Below, piece by piece: positions 18,867 to 28,253 of a stretch of 64,000 nucleotides of DNA. The DNA lies in the NCBI RefSeq assembly GCF_001180265.1, contig NZ_CVSW01000032.1:62001-126000 (forward strand). The letters are read 5' to 3'. The DNA is from Prochlorococcus marinus. GTDB lineage: Bacteria > Cyanobacteriota > Cyanobacteriia > PCC-6307 > Cyanobiaceae. The notes under the pieces are model-generated. The model did not search any database, was not told where the DNA came from, and saw only the letters and a list, made by a program, of their open reading frames with translations. The position numbers and the translations under genes are program-made. The first letter of the stretch is position 1. Each line of letters begins with the position of its first letter.

Positions 18867-20195
18867 GTGAGGCAAATAGAATTGTTTAAAGAAGAAATAA
18901 TACATCAATTAGAATTACACCCAAGTAGATTAGATAAAGAAAAAATCATCTCAGAAGCAATGGAAGAAGGTCTGGATGATTTTTTTGAAGGTATACGTAT
19001 GGCACTTGATCCATTAGTAACTTTTGGTGTAAAAATTGTCCCTGAGAAAGAGACTGAAAAAAGTCAAAATTTTTTATGGGAAGATTTTAGAAAATTAGCC
19101 AATAAGCTTATTCAAAGAGAACTTACTGGTCACGCTGCTCGCGATGCAATTCTTACGGCTATGGAATCTGCAACAAAAGAAGAGTGGAATGGATTTTATA
19201 GACGAGTTTTAATTAAAGATCTTAGATGTGGTGTATCTGAAAAAACAATCAACAAGATAGCAAAGAAATTTCCCAAATATGCTATTCCTATTTTTTCTTG
19301 TCCTTTAGCTCATGACAGTGCAAATCATGAAAAAAAAATGATAGGAAAAAAGCAAATTGAAATCAAATTAGATGGCGTACGCGTCTTAACTATTATTAGA
19401 CAAAATAAAGTAGAAATGTTTTCTCGTAATGGGAAACAATTCCATAATTTTGGTCATATTATCTCAGAAATAGAAAACGCTTTAAAAAAAGACCCAGCAC
19501 CTTATGACTTAGTACTCGATGGTGAAGTGATGAGCGCTAACTTTCAAGATTTAATGAAACAGGTGCATAGAAAAGATGGCAAACAAACCAAAGACGCAGT
19601 TCTCCACCTATTTGACTTATGTCCCCTTGAAAACTTTCAAAAAGGGAGATGGAACACTAGTCAAACAAAAAGAAGTTTATTAGTAAAAGAATGGGTAGCA
19701 AAACATTCTATGCTTCTAAAACATATACAAACACTTGAATGGGAAAATGTAGATCTCGACACTATTGAAGGACAAAAAAGATTTGTAGAGCTGAATAAAT
19801 CTGCTGTGGAAGGTGGGTATGAAGGAGTAATGATTAAAGATCCTGATGCTATGTATGAATGTAAAAGAACACACAGTTGGTTAAAAGCAAAACCTTTCAT
19901 TGAAGTCACTTTAAAGGTTGTATCTGTTGAGGAAGGTACAGGACGTAACAAAGGGAGGCTGGGAGCAATCCTGGTAGAAGGAGAAGATGATGGGTATGAA
20001 TACAGTCTTAGTTGCGGAAGCGGATTTAGTGATATCCAACGTGAAGAATATTGGTCAAAACGTAATCATCTCGTTGGTCAACTTGTAGAAATAAGAGCTG
20101 ATGCAAAAACCAAATCAAAGGATGCAGTTGCTTTTAGTCTTAGGTTTCCTAGATTTAAATGCTTTAGAGGATTTAAAGATGGAGAAAAAGTTTAA
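18867..20195 (+). CDS. ATP-dependent DNA ligase (family I, LigB/archaeal-like)
   Basis: 442 residues, GTG start at 18867. The adenylated lysine is K167 in the motif KLDG (EIKLDGVRV); other nucleotidyltransferase motifs are FSRNGKQF, VLDGEVM, GYEGVMIKDPDA and WLKAKP, followed by an OB-fold region. The N-terminal ~150 residues are the helical DNA-binding domain of the eukaryotic/archaeal-type ligases, without a polymerase or nuclease domain as in LigD. Bacteria rely on the NAD-dependent LigA for replication, so this is an accessory ligase, probably for repair. Neighbours are an NTF2-like gene upstream and a small ORF downstream. Confidence 0.9.
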   Translation: MRQIELFKEEIIHQLELHPSRLDKEKIISEAMEEGLDDFFEGIRMALDPLVTFGVKIVPEKETEKSQNFLWEDFRKLANKLIQRELTGHAARDAILTAMESATKEEWNGFYRRVLIKDLRCGVSEKTINKIAKKFPKYAIPIFSCPLAHDSANHEKKMIGKKQIEIKLDGVRVLTIIRQNKVEMFSRNGKQFHNFGHIISEIENALKKDPAPYDLVLDGEVMSANFQDLMKQVHRKDGKQTKDAVLHLFDLCPLENFQKGRWNTSQTKRSLLVKEWVAKHSMLLKHIQTLEWENVDLDTIEGQKRFVELNKSAVEGGYEGVMIKDPDAMYECKRTHSWLKAKPFIEVTLKVVSVEEGTGRNKGRLGAILVEGEDDGYEYSLSCGSGFSDIQREEYWSKRNHLVGQLVEIRADAKTKSKDAVAFSLRFPRFKCFRGFKDGEKV

Positions 20196-20312
20196 ATTTT
20201 AAAAAATAATATTCAACAAAGTAGTCAAAGAAAAATGTGGTTTTTAAATAAAAAAAATAAAAATCCTAGATATAAAATATAAGGATAATAATCAGTACTT
20301 TTTGAAAGACTA

Positions 20313-20465
20313 ATGACGAAAAAAACAGTTTTCAACTTTATAAAAACACCTTGTGGACAAGCAAAATATATCGAATTAGAAGCTAACAAAACTTTACTAG
20401 GTAAATTAAGGCTTTTGTGGTTTATCTTAATTGCATCAATTAGAGATTGGAATATTAAAGAGTAA
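20313..20465 (+). CDS. Small hypothetical protein (50 residues)
   Basis: A complete short frame from ATG at 20313 to TAA at 20465. The start is basic (MTKKTVFNFIKTPCGQAKYI) and residues ~32-42 are hydrophobic (LRLLWFILIAS), so it may be a membrane-associated peptide. I do not recognise it. It lies 117 bp after the DNA ligase and 4 bp from the end of the convergent TVP38-like gene. Support is limited to the intact frame in an otherwise unused gap. Confidence 0.45.
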   Translation: MTKKTVFNFIKTPCGQAKYIELEANKTLLGKLRLLWFILIASIRDWNIKE

Positions 20466-20469
20466 ATTC

Positions 20470-21066
20470 TTAGGATTTTTCAAAATATTCTCTGGAGTAT
20501 TTAGCTGAGAAATATACAACTAAAAAAGTTGAAATAATTCCAATGATAGTAATATATAAATTATTTGGTGATTGGACATTTTTTAAATCCTGAATACTTT
20601 TTGCCAAACTACCTATTGAGCAATAAAGAAAAGTTCCTGGGATTATTCCAATAAGACCAAGAGCGAAATCTCTAAATTTAACATTATTCAAACCATAAAA
20701 ATAATTAAGAATACTGAAGGGAAATATCGGCGATAATCTCGCTAAAAAAATTAACTTAAGTCCGCCTTTTTCTACTACTTTTTCCATGACACTTAATTTT
20801 GGATAACGGCTAAAAAGATTTTTTAGTTTTTTTGCAAAAAAACTTTTTGATACAAAAAAAGCAACTGATGCTCCTATGAAAGCGGAAATGAAAACAATAA
20901 TTGATCCTAAATATGAACCATATAAAAAACCTGATAATAAAGATAACCAAGAAGCTGGTAGTATTAATAAAACAATTAAAATGTAAATACAAACAAACGA
21001 AAAGATCCCAAAACCAGTATTAAAAAAAAAAGACAAATTATAAATATTTTCAAGAAATATATTCAT
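20470..21066 (-). CDS. TVP38/TMEM64 (DedA-like, SNARE-associated) membrane protein
   Basis: 198 residues from the ATG at 21066; a TTG two codons upstream overlaps the valS stop but is not needed. It has about five hydrophobic segments. The family signature is visible: LLSGFLYGSYLGSIIVFISA, ARLSPIFPFSILNYFYGL and a GIIPGTFLYCSIGSLA segment, which together form the VTT domain. These proteins are implicated in lipid scrambling or membrane integrity; the substrate here is unknown. It begins 2 bp after valS and is likely co-transcribed. Confidence 0.88.
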   Translation of the reverse strand: MNIFLENIYNLSFFFNTGFGIFSFVCIYILIVLLILPASWLSLLSGFLYGSYLGSIIVFISAFIGASVAFFVSKSFFAKKLKNLFSRYPKLSVMEKVVEKGGLKLIFLARLSPIFPFSILNYFYGLNNVKFRDFALGLIGIIPGTFLYCSIGSLAKSIQDLKNVQSPNNLYITIIGIISTFLVVYFSAKYSREYFEKS

Positions 21067-21068
21067 TC

Positions 21069-23825
21069 TCAATTCAAAAGTTCTAGTTTTTTAATAATTC
21101 TTTCTTTTTGTGCCGAACCCTCATTTAATTTAAATCTACATTCATCAACAATATTTTTTGGAGCCTTATCCACGAAATTTTTATTAGATAATCTCTTATT
21201 TAAATTATCTAATTCAGTAGTCACCTTTTTTAAATCCTTGTTTAGCCTTTCCTTTAATGCATTTATATTTACAAAATTCTGAAAAGGTAAGTAAACCTCT
21301 AAATCACTAATTATCCCAGAAAAAGATTTAGCAAACTCTTTTTTATCAACAGCATTAGGTTTAAAAATAAATACTTCAGAAGATTTAGTTAATATTTGAA
21401 TATCATCAACTAAAATTTTTAGAAAATCAATCAATTCATCATTATCTGAAATCAAGTAAACAGGAACTTTTTCTGATGGCTTGAGGCCTAATTCAGCTCT
21501 CAAATTTCTAATCAATCTAATAATTTCAAAGAGTTTTTGAAAGGAATTATCAAGCTTATTATCAACAAATTTATTTTCTTGGGTTGGCCATTTTTGAAGA
21601 GATAATAATTCTTTATCTGATTTAAGTTGCAGTACATGCCAAAGTTCTTCAGTAATGTGCGGCATAAAAGGATGAATCATCACCAAAATATCATTGAGCA
21701 CTTTTATTAAAACCTTTTCAGATATTTGTCTATTATTAGTTTCTATATTATTAAACCTTTGTTTAGCAAATTCGACATACCAGTCACAAAAATCATTCCA
21801 TGCAAATTCATATAGAAGTTTGGCAGATTCTCCCAATTTATATTCTTTCAATAAAGAAGCGACTTTTATATTTACCTGATTCAATTTCGATAAAATCCAC
21901 TTATCACATAACTCTAAAGAAGGTTCATCACTCTCATTAAGCGAATCATTATTGTTAGAAGTTTTATTAATTAACACAAATTTAGTTGCATTCCATAATT
22001 TATTCGCAAAATTTCTTGAAGCTTCAACAGTTGAAGAGGTATCTTTTTTTCTATCAAAATCAAGCCGGATATCTTGTCCAGCTCCTGCAACTTCTCGAAT
22101 TAAAGCAAATCGCAGAGCATCAGAACCATATTTATCAATTAATAGTATTGGGTCAATACCATTACCTGAACTTTTACTCATTTTTTTATTGTTTTCATCT
22201 CGAACTAGACCATGAATATAAACATCCTTAAAAGGAATATTATTCGTAAAAGTATTCCCCATCATTGTCATTCTGGCCACCCAGAAGAAAATAATATCGA
22301 AACCAGTAACAAGAACATTATTTGGATACCATTTTTTAAAATCAGGATCATTTGTATTTGGCCAACCAAGAGTTGAGAAAGGCCATAAACCACTTGAAAA
22401 CCATGTATCCAAAACATCTTTATCTCGAACCAATTTAATATTTGATCCAAATTTTTTATTAGCTTCGATTAAGGCATCTTCTTCATTTCTTGCAACGATA
22501 TATGGAGTATTTTGTTCTATTGAGTCTTGAGAGTCATCTAAAACATACCATGCTGGTATTTGATGCCCCCACCACAATTGCCGACTGATACACCAATCAT
22601 TAATATTCTCTAACCAATCCTTATAAACTTTCTCCCAGCGTGGAGGAATAAACGATGGTTTTTTAGAATCAATTTCATTAAGACATCCTTGTGATATATC
22701 ATCCATTTTCAAAAACCATTGTGTTGACAATAAAGGTTCAATTGGAACCTTACCTCTATCAGAAAAAGGAACAGTATGTTTGTAATCCTCTATCTTTGTC
22801 AAAAGGCCTAAATTATCCAATTCTTTGATAATTTTCTTTCTAGCCTCATATCTATCTAAATTTTGAAAAATACCTGCATTAATATTTAAAGTTCCATCTT
22901 TGTTCATTACATTAATCTGTTTTAAATTATGCCTTTTTCCTATTGCAAAATCATTTGGATCATGGGCTGGAGTAACCTTCACACAACCTGTACCAAAATC
23001 TTTATCAACATGTGAATCAGCGATAATAGGTATTTCTCTATCAACAAAAGGAACTTTTACTTTGACACCAATAAATTCTTTATATCTATCATCATCAGGA
23101 TTAACTGCCACAGCAGTATCACCCAAAAGAGTTTCTGGTCTTGTTGTTGCAACTTCTAGGTACTTATCTAACTGTTCACCACTTTCAGAAATTATAGGGT
23201 ATTTAAAATGCCATAAATGACCATTTACTTCTTGCATTTCAACTTCAAGATCACTTACAGCAGATTGAGATTCAGGGCACCAATTAACCAAATATTCGCC
23301 TCTATAAATTAAATTCTTTTTATAGAGAATATTAAAAGCCTCAATAACTGCTTCATTTAATTTTTGATCAAGGGTAAATCTTTCTCTAGTCCAGTCAACT
23401 GAATATCCTATCCTTTTTAATTGAGAAACTATTCTTCCACCACTTTGTTCTTTCCAGTTCCATGCTCTTTTAAGAAATTCATCTCTTCCAATATCCTCGC
23501 TTGTTTTACCTTCACTTTTTAATTGTTTTTCGAGAATAGTTTGAACAGCTATTGATGCATGATCAGTTCCAGGTAAACACAAAACATTCTTACCTAAAAG
23601 TCTTTGAAAACGTACTACAACATCTATCAAAGACGTATTAAATGCATGCCCCATATGCAAAGATCCAGTTACATTTGGTGGAGGAATAACAACACAAAAA
23701 GGCTCCCCTTCATCCTCAGGGTTAGGACTAAACGCCTTTAGACTTTCCCATTTTTCTTGCCACTTTTTCTCTACTTCAAAAGGTGAATAATTTTCTAAAG
23801 ATAATTGATCATTCATCTCTGTCAT
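21069..23825 (-). CDS. valS: Valyl-tRNA synthetase
   Basis: 918 residues from the ATG at 23825 (a TTG two codons earlier is also in frame). Class I synthetase that charges tRNA-Val and edits threonine. HIGH appears as HMGH in NVTGSLHMGHAFN, and KMSKS in NKKMSKSSGNGIDP. The editing domain (ATTRPETLLGDTAVAVNP), the WCISRQLWWGHQIPAW segment, and a C-terminal coiled coil (KERLNKDLKKVTTELDNLNK) are all present. tRNA-Val(UAC) is encoded about 450 bp upstream on the same strand, with the IscA-type gene between. Confidence 0.97.
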   Translation of the reverse strand: MTEMNDQLSLENYSPFEVEKKWQEKWESLKAFSPNPEDEGEPFCVVIPPPNVTGSLHMGHAFNTSLIDVVVRFQRLLGKNVLCLPGTDHASIAVQTILEKQLKSEGKTSEDIGRDEFLKRAWNWKEQSGGRIVSQLKRIGYSVDWTRERFTLDQKLNEAVIEAFNILYKKNLIYRGEYLVNWCPESQSAVSDLEVEMQEVNGHLWHFKYPIISESGEQLDKYLEVATTRPETLLGDTAVAVNPDDDRYKEFIGVKVKVPFVDREIPIIADSHVDKDFGTGCVKVTPAHDPNDFAIGKRHNLKQINVMNKDGTLNINAGIFQNLDRYEARKKIIKELDNLGLLTKIEDYKHTVPFSDRGKVPIEPLLSTQWFLKMDDISQGCLNEIDSKKPSFIPPRWEKVYKDWLENINDWCISRQLWWGHQIPAWYVLDDSQDSIEQNTPYIVARNEEDALIEANKKFGSNIKLVRDKDVLDTWFSSGLWPFSTLGWPNTNDPDFKKWYPNNVLVTGFDIIFFWVARMTMMGNTFTNNIPFKDVYIHGLVRDENNKKMSKSSGNGIDPILLIDKYGSDALRFALIREVAGAGQDIRLDFDRKKDTSSTVEASRNFANKLWNATKFVLINKTSNNNDSLNESDEPSLELCDKWILSKLNQVNIKVASLLKEYKLGESAKLLYEFAWNDFCDWYVEFAKQRFNNIETNNRQISEKVLIKVLNDILVMIHPFMPHITEELWHVLQLKSDKELLSLQKWPTQENKFVDNKLDNSFQKLFEIIRLIRNLRAELGLKPSEKVPVYLISDNDELIDFLKILVDDIQILTKSSEVFIFKPNAVDKKEFAKSFSGIISDLEVYLPFQNFVNINALKERLNKDLKKVTTELDNLNKRLSNKNFVDKAPKNIVDECRFKLNEGSAQKERIIKKLELLN

Positions 23826-23922
23826 GTGCAAATTTTATTTCAATAAACTTTTTGTTTATTTTATCTTGAGAGCAGCCAATTAATGAAAATAATATTAGTT
23901 TGCAAAAAAAGAAACATCCATT

Positions 23923-24264
23923 CTACAAAAGTTTGAAGCCAGAACCACAGGAACAACGTTTTGCATTTTTTGGTGTTGAAATAAGAAATCCACCACCGCT
24001 CAAATCACCGTAATAATCTAATTTTAAATCTTTCAGTAAATTAAACTTTTTTACATCCGCGTATAAAGTTACTCCTTCGGTTCTTGAAATAGGGGATCCA
24101 TTACATGAACCTGTCCTTAATTTAATATGCATCCATCCTTCGGAACAATTTTTATCCTCTACCAAATCAATCGACATTTCTCCTGGAGAACCTCCAAAAG
24201 AAGCTTGCCTAGATAATTCTGAAGCAGCGCTTTGACTGATTGAAAGATTGACGATCTCAGTCAT
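23923..24264 (-). CDS. A-type iron-sulfur carrier protein (IscA/ErpA/SufA family)
   Basis: 113 residues from the ATG at 24264 (MTEIVNLSISQSAASEL); the open frame continues upstream but would run into the tRNA, so the shorter start is preferred. The three conserved cysteines are in TGSCNGSP and the C-terminal CSCGSGFKLL. Such proteins carry or deliver Fe-S clusters; which member of the family this is cannot be decided from sequence alone. It lies just downstream of tRNA-Val on the same strand. Confidence 0.9.
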   Translation of the reverse strand: MTEIVNLSISQSAASELSRQASFGGSPGEMSIDLVEDKNCSEGWMHIKLRTGSCNGSPISRTEGVTLYADVKKFNLLKDLKLDYYGDLSGGGFLISTPKNAKRCSCGSGFKLL

Positions 24265-24279
24265 TGGAAAAATAATAAA

Positions 24280-24351
<72 letters not shown>

Positions 24352-24449
24352 TTATAATAGATCATTCTAATAGATAAAGTTGAAAAATTTATACTAAGTA
24401 TTTAAATATTTCATGATTAAGGCAAAATTTAATTAATAAAATATATCCT

Positions 24450-25304
24450 ATGTCTTCAAACAATAGATATAGATTGGAAAACAATTCCGATTTAGAGGCA
24501 ATAAATAGTTTTAAAATCTTAATATCTAATATCAAAGCATTAAAAGATAAAACTTGGGGCTGCCCATGGCAGAAAATACAGTCTCATGTATCGTTGATCC
24601 CATTTTTGTATGAAGAAAGTAATGAATTTATAGATGCGATATATGAAAAAAATGCAGATAACATATGTGAGGAGTTAGGAGATCTTTTATTACAAGTAAT
24701 GCTTCATGCTGAAATCGGTTACGAAAAAAAAGAATTTGAACTAAATGATGTTATAAAAAATCTAAACAAGAAAATTATTAATAGACATCCATATATTTTT
24801 AAAAAAAAAGAAAAAGTATCTCTAGAAAAATCGCAACAAATTTGGGAAAACATAAAAAATTCAGAAAAAGAAACGCCTCATATGGAATCATCAATTAGTA
24901 AAAATTTAAATATGAAAATCAAAAATTTACCTCCAATGATTGGAACAGATAAAATCACAAATGTTGTTAAAGAATATGGTTTTAAATGGGAAAGTACCGA
25001 TCAGATTTTTGAAAAGTTAGAAGAAGAGATTAGTGAATTAAAGGAAGCAATTAAATGTAATAATGATTCAGAAATAAAAAATGAATTTGGTGATATTTAC
25101 TTTACCCTTCTAAATCTCTCAAACTTTTTAAAAATAAATCCTGAATCAGCTCTTCAAAAAACTAATAAGAAGTTTTTAAACAGATTTTCAATAGTGGAAG
25201 AGCATGCAGGAGATAATATTAAAAAACAAACTCCCAAAGACTTTCAACGGCTTTGGCAAATAGCCAAGCGAAAACTGGCTGGAAAAGTTCCTAAAAGCAA
25301 ATGA
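24450..25304 (+). CDS. mazG: Nucleoside triphosphate pyrophosphohydrolase MazG
   Basis: 284 residues, full two-domain MazG. It hydrolyses (d)NTPs to NMPs and PPi and is thought to clean non-canonical nucleotides and influence (p)ppGpp. The first domain has WGCPWQKIQSHVSLIPFLYEE, then EESNEFIDAI and EELGDLLLQVMLHAEIG, the E-E-x-x-E and E-x-x-D metal-binding pattern. The second, more divergent domain is at ~155-280 (KLEEEISELKEAI, NEFGDIYFTLLNLSNFL). Its stop overlaps the start of speE by 4 bp. Cyanophages carry short MazG versions; this one is the long host-type form. Confidence 0.93.
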   Translation: MSSNNRYRLENNSDLEAINSFKILISNIKALKDKTWGCPWQKIQSHVSLIPFLYEESNEFIDAIYEKNADNICEELGDLLLQVMLHAEIGYEKKEFELNDVIKNLNKKIINRHPYIFKKKEKVSLEKSQQIWENIKNSEKETPHMESSISKNLNMKIKNLPPMIGTDKITNVVKEYGFKWESTDQIFEKLEEEISELKEAIKCNNDSEIKNEFGDIYFTLLNLSNFLKINPESALQKTNKKFLNRFSIVEEHAGDNIKKQTPKDFQRLWQIAKRKLAGKVPKSK

Positions 25305-26152
25305 AAAATATTACAACATGGATAGATGAATATCATAAAGGCTCAAGATTCGGCCTAAATGGGAAAATTTTAATTAAAAAAACCTCAAAATATCAAGAAA
25401 TTATTGTTATTGAAAATGAATATTATGGTAAAGCTTTAATGTTAGATGGTTGCTGGATGACATCATTAAAAGACGAGAAATATTATCATGAGTGTCTTGT
25501 GCATCCTGCGTTAAGTAGGATTGACGAAAAATCTAATGTTCTAATTATTGGCGGCGGTGACGGTGGTACTTTAAGAGAATGCATTAAATACACTAAAATA
25601 TCAAAAATTGATCTCGTAGAGATTGATGAGGAAGTAATCAAAATATCCAAAGAATTTTTGAAAGAAATTGGAGGCGAAGCATGGAATGACAAAAGATTAA
25701 AGATTCATATTGATGATGGTGTTCAATGGGTAAAAAAAACAAAAGATAATTTTTACGACGTTATATTTATAGATTGCTCAGATCCCTCAGAATTTTCAAA
25801 TTTATTATTTTCAGATTCATTTTATAAAGAATGTAAAAGAATACTTAAACCAATGGGGATATTAGCAACGCAAAGCGAATCACCTGAATCCTTCAAAAAT
25901 ATTCACATAAATATTTTGAAAACACTAAAAAGTATATTTAAAGTTTCTGAAACTATGTATTCCTTTGTACCTATATATCCAAGCGGGATTTGGAGTTGGA
26001 CATTCGCTTCTTCAGAAGATCTAAATTTATCAAAGCAAAATTATGATGAAGCCTTAAGAATAGAAAAAAGATGTGAAATTTGGAATTTAAATTTTCAAAA
26101 CGCGGCATTCAAAATGATGCCAAATAAAATTGTAAAAGAACTAGATTCATAA
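25301..26152 (+). CDS. speE: Spermidine synthase (polyamine aminopropyltransferase)
   Basis: 283 residues. It transfers the aminopropyl group of decarboxylated S-adenosylmethionine to putrescine. The Rossmann glycine loop is GGGDGGTLRE at 84-93; the catalytic-type aspartates lie in VEIDEEVI and FIDCSDPSE. TTWIDEYHKG at the start and YPSGIWSWTFAS near the end fit the family. It overlaps mazG by 4 bp and is followed by speB after 1 bp, so the polyamine genes are in one operon. The exact amine acceptor is not readable from the sequence. Confidence 0.93.
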   Translation: MKNITTWIDEYHKGSRFGLNGKILIKKTSKYQEIIVIENEYYGKALMLDGCWMTSLKDEKYYHECLVHPALSRIDEKSNVLIIGGGDGGTLRECIKYTKISKIDLVEIDEEVIKISKEFLKEIGGEAWNDKRLKIHIDDGVQWVKKTKDNFYDVIFIDCSDPSEFSNLLFSDSFYKECKRILKPMGILATQSESPESFKNIHINILKTLKSIFKVSETMYSFVPIYPSGIWSWTFASSEDLNLSKQNYDEALRIEKRCEIWNLNFQNAAFKMMPNKIVKELDS

Positions 26153-26153
26153 G

Positions 26154-27035
26154 ATGACAAAAAATTTATTTGATAACGAAAATGCAATTTATATGGGAGC
26201 AAAAAGAAGTCCTGAGAATTGCTCAATTGGTATATTTGGAGTTAATTATGACGGGACATGTTCCTTTAAACCAGGAGCAAGATTTGGTCCAGAAGCAATA
26301 AGACAAGTCAGTTCTTGTTTAGAAACCTATTGTCCAAAAATAAAAAAAGACTTAGAGGATATTATGTATGTTGATTTTGGATCAATACTAATTAATAAAA
26401 ATGACTCAAAGTCCGTTATTGAATCGGTTAAATCAGCAACAAATTATTTAATTAGTAAACGCCTTAGTCCTATTATGCTTGGCGGCGAACACTCTATTAC
26501 AAGAGGTGCAATTGAAGCTTTAGTAAAAAAATATCCAGATTTGATATTGGTTCAACTTGATGCTCATGCAGATTTAAGAGAATCATATATAGGAAATGAA
26601 CATAGTCATGCTTGTACTATGAAAAGATGCTTAGAAGTGCTACCTGAAAAGAAAATTTTGCAAGTAGGAATTAGAAGTGGGACTAAGGAAGAATTTGAAA
26701 TTATGCATAACAACAACCAGTTAGTTAACTTTTGTCCAGGCGGAAATGCATATGAGTTAAAACAAGCTCTTCTTCCATACGCTAAGTCTCCAATCTATTT
26801 AACAATAGATTTAGATTGGTTTGATCCTAGTTTATTAGCAGGGACGGGCACTCCAGAACCGGGAGGATTTTTTTGGAATGATTTTGAAGAGATACTTAAA
26901 ACTTTAAAAGACCTTAGAATCGTGGGATCAGATATTGTGGAATTATCTCCAGAAATTGATAGAAGCGGAGTAAGTAGCATAGTTGCAGCCAAAGTACTTA
27001 GAAGCTTAATTTTGTCATTAGAAAATATGCAATAA
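26154..27035 (+). CDS. speB: Agmatinase / ureohydrolase
   Basis: 293 residues, binuclear manganese ureohydrolase. Metal ligands are visible in GGEHSITRG, LDAHADLRESY and TIDLDWFDPSLL. FKPGARFGPEAIRQVS at the N-terminus is typical of agmatinases, which convert agmatine to putrescine and urea. This supplies the substrate for the adjacent spermidine synthase. Arginase cannot be excluded by motif alone, but the 1 bp spacing from speE favours agmatinase. Confidence 0.9.
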   Translation: MTKNLFDNENAIYMGAKRSPENCSIGIFGVNYDGTCSFKPGARFGPEAIRQVSSCLETYCPKIKKDLEDIMYVDFGSILINKNDSKSVIESVKSATNYLISKRLSPIMLGGEHSITRGAIEALVKKYPDLILVQLDAHADLRESYIGNEHSHACTMKRCLEVLPEKKILQVGIRSGTKEEFEIMHNNNQLVNFCPGGNAYELKQALLPYAKSPIYLTIDLDWFDPSLLAGTGTPEPGGFFWNDFEEILKTLKDLRIVGSDIVELSPEIDRSGVSSIVAAKVLRSLILSLENMQ

Positions 27036-27085
27036 AAAATTTCTAAACTAAAGTGTAGAAATACTAAATAGAAACTAAATATTTC

Positions 27086-28198
27086 ATGGATTTGCTAAAA
27101 AGTCCTCTTTATTCAAAATATGTTGAATCAAATGCAAAATTAGTAGATTTTGCAGGTTGGGAAATGCCCATATCATTTTCAGGATTAATTAAAGAGCATG
27201 AATCAGTTAGATATTCAGCAGGATTATTTGATATTTCCCACATGGGTGTGATTTCTATCAAGGGAATCAATCCAAAGGATTATATTCAAAAACTTTTTCC
27301 TACTAATTTATACTCCTTTTGTGAAGGTCAGGGGCTTTACACAGTAATGCTCAATGATAAAGGAGGGATAATAGATGACTTAATAATTTATGACCTTGGT
27401 ATACAAAAAAATGACATATCAGAGTTATTGTTAATAGTTAATGCAAGTAGATATGAAGAAGATTTTCAGTGGATAAAAAATAATTTAAATATGTCTAAAA
27501 TTTCGATAACAAACTTTAAAAAAAACAAAGTACTTTTAGCTCTACAGGGAAAAAACTCATTCGGTTTATTTGAAGAATGGATTGAATCTTCGATCTCACA
27601 TATCCCTAACTTTGGATGCGAATATAAAATTTTTGAACATATTTCGCCTAAGGAAAAAATTTTCTTTTCAAAGACAGGCTATACGGGGGAAAATGGTCTA
27701 GAAATACTTTTATCTAAAAAAGCAGCAATTAATTTATGGGATTTCTCAATTTCTAAAAATGTTGCACCTTGTGGTTTAGGAGCTAGAGATACTCTTAGAC
27801 TTGAAGCAGGCATGCATCTTTATGGTCAAGACATAAATGAAGAAACTTCTCCATATGAAGCAGGGTTAGGATGGCTAGTACATCTTGAAAATAATCACGA
27901 ATTCATTGGCAGAAGAGTTCTTGAAGAGCAGTCAAGATTAGGCATTCAAAAAAAGTTAGTTGGTCTCTCAATAAAAGGTAAAGCAATAGGAAGAAAAGGG
28001 TGCGCAGTGCTTAAAGGTGATGAGAATATTGGAACTATCACTAGCGGCAGTTGGTCTCCAACTAAACAACAAGCTATTGCTTTTGCATACATCAATACTT
28101 CGCATGCCTTAATAAATAATGAAGTTGAAATATTAATAAGAGGCAAAAAATTCAACGGGGTTATAACAAAAAGAGCGTTTTATAAAAAGAATTATTAA
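27086..28198 (+). CDS. gcvT: Aminomethyltransferase, glycine cleavage T-protein
   Basis: 370 residues. GcvT transfers the methylene group from the aminomethyl-lipoyl arm of GcvH to tetrahydrofolate, giving 5,10-methylene-THF and ammonia. Family sequence includes [38 protein letters not shown] and [18 protein letters not shown]. It is 50 bp downstream of speB and 17 kb from gcvPH. The 50 bp gap is too short to hold a glycine riboswitch. Confidence 0.95.
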   Translation: MDLLKSPLYSKYVESNAKLVDFAGWEMPISFSGLIKEHESVRYSAGLFDISHMGVISIKGINPKDYIQKLFPTNLYSFCEGQGLYTVMLNDKGGIIDDLIIYDLGIQKNDISELLLIVNASRYEEDFQWIKNNLNMSKISITNFKKNKVLLALQGKNSFGLFEEWIESSISHIPNFGCEYKIFEHISPKEKIFFSKTGYTGENGLEILLSKKAAINLWDFSISKNVAPCGLGARDTLRLEAGMHLYGQDINEETSPYEAGLGWLVHLENNHEFIGRRVLEEQSRLGIQKKLVGLSIKGKAIGRKGCAVLKGDENIGTITSGSWSPTKQQAIAFAYINTSHALINNEVEILIRGKKFNGVITKRAFYKKNY

Positions 28199-28253
28199 CT
28201 AAATTTACCCTTAAAGAATTATTATAAGTTATTGACTAATAAACCATACTTAG

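Noticed and set aside
20233..20281. 15-codon frame before the 50-residue ORF
   Set aside because: Too short, mostly Lys/Asn from A-rich DNA.
27036..27085. Glycine riboswitch before gcvT
   Set aside because: The 50 bp gap is too short for the aptamer and shows no matching structure.
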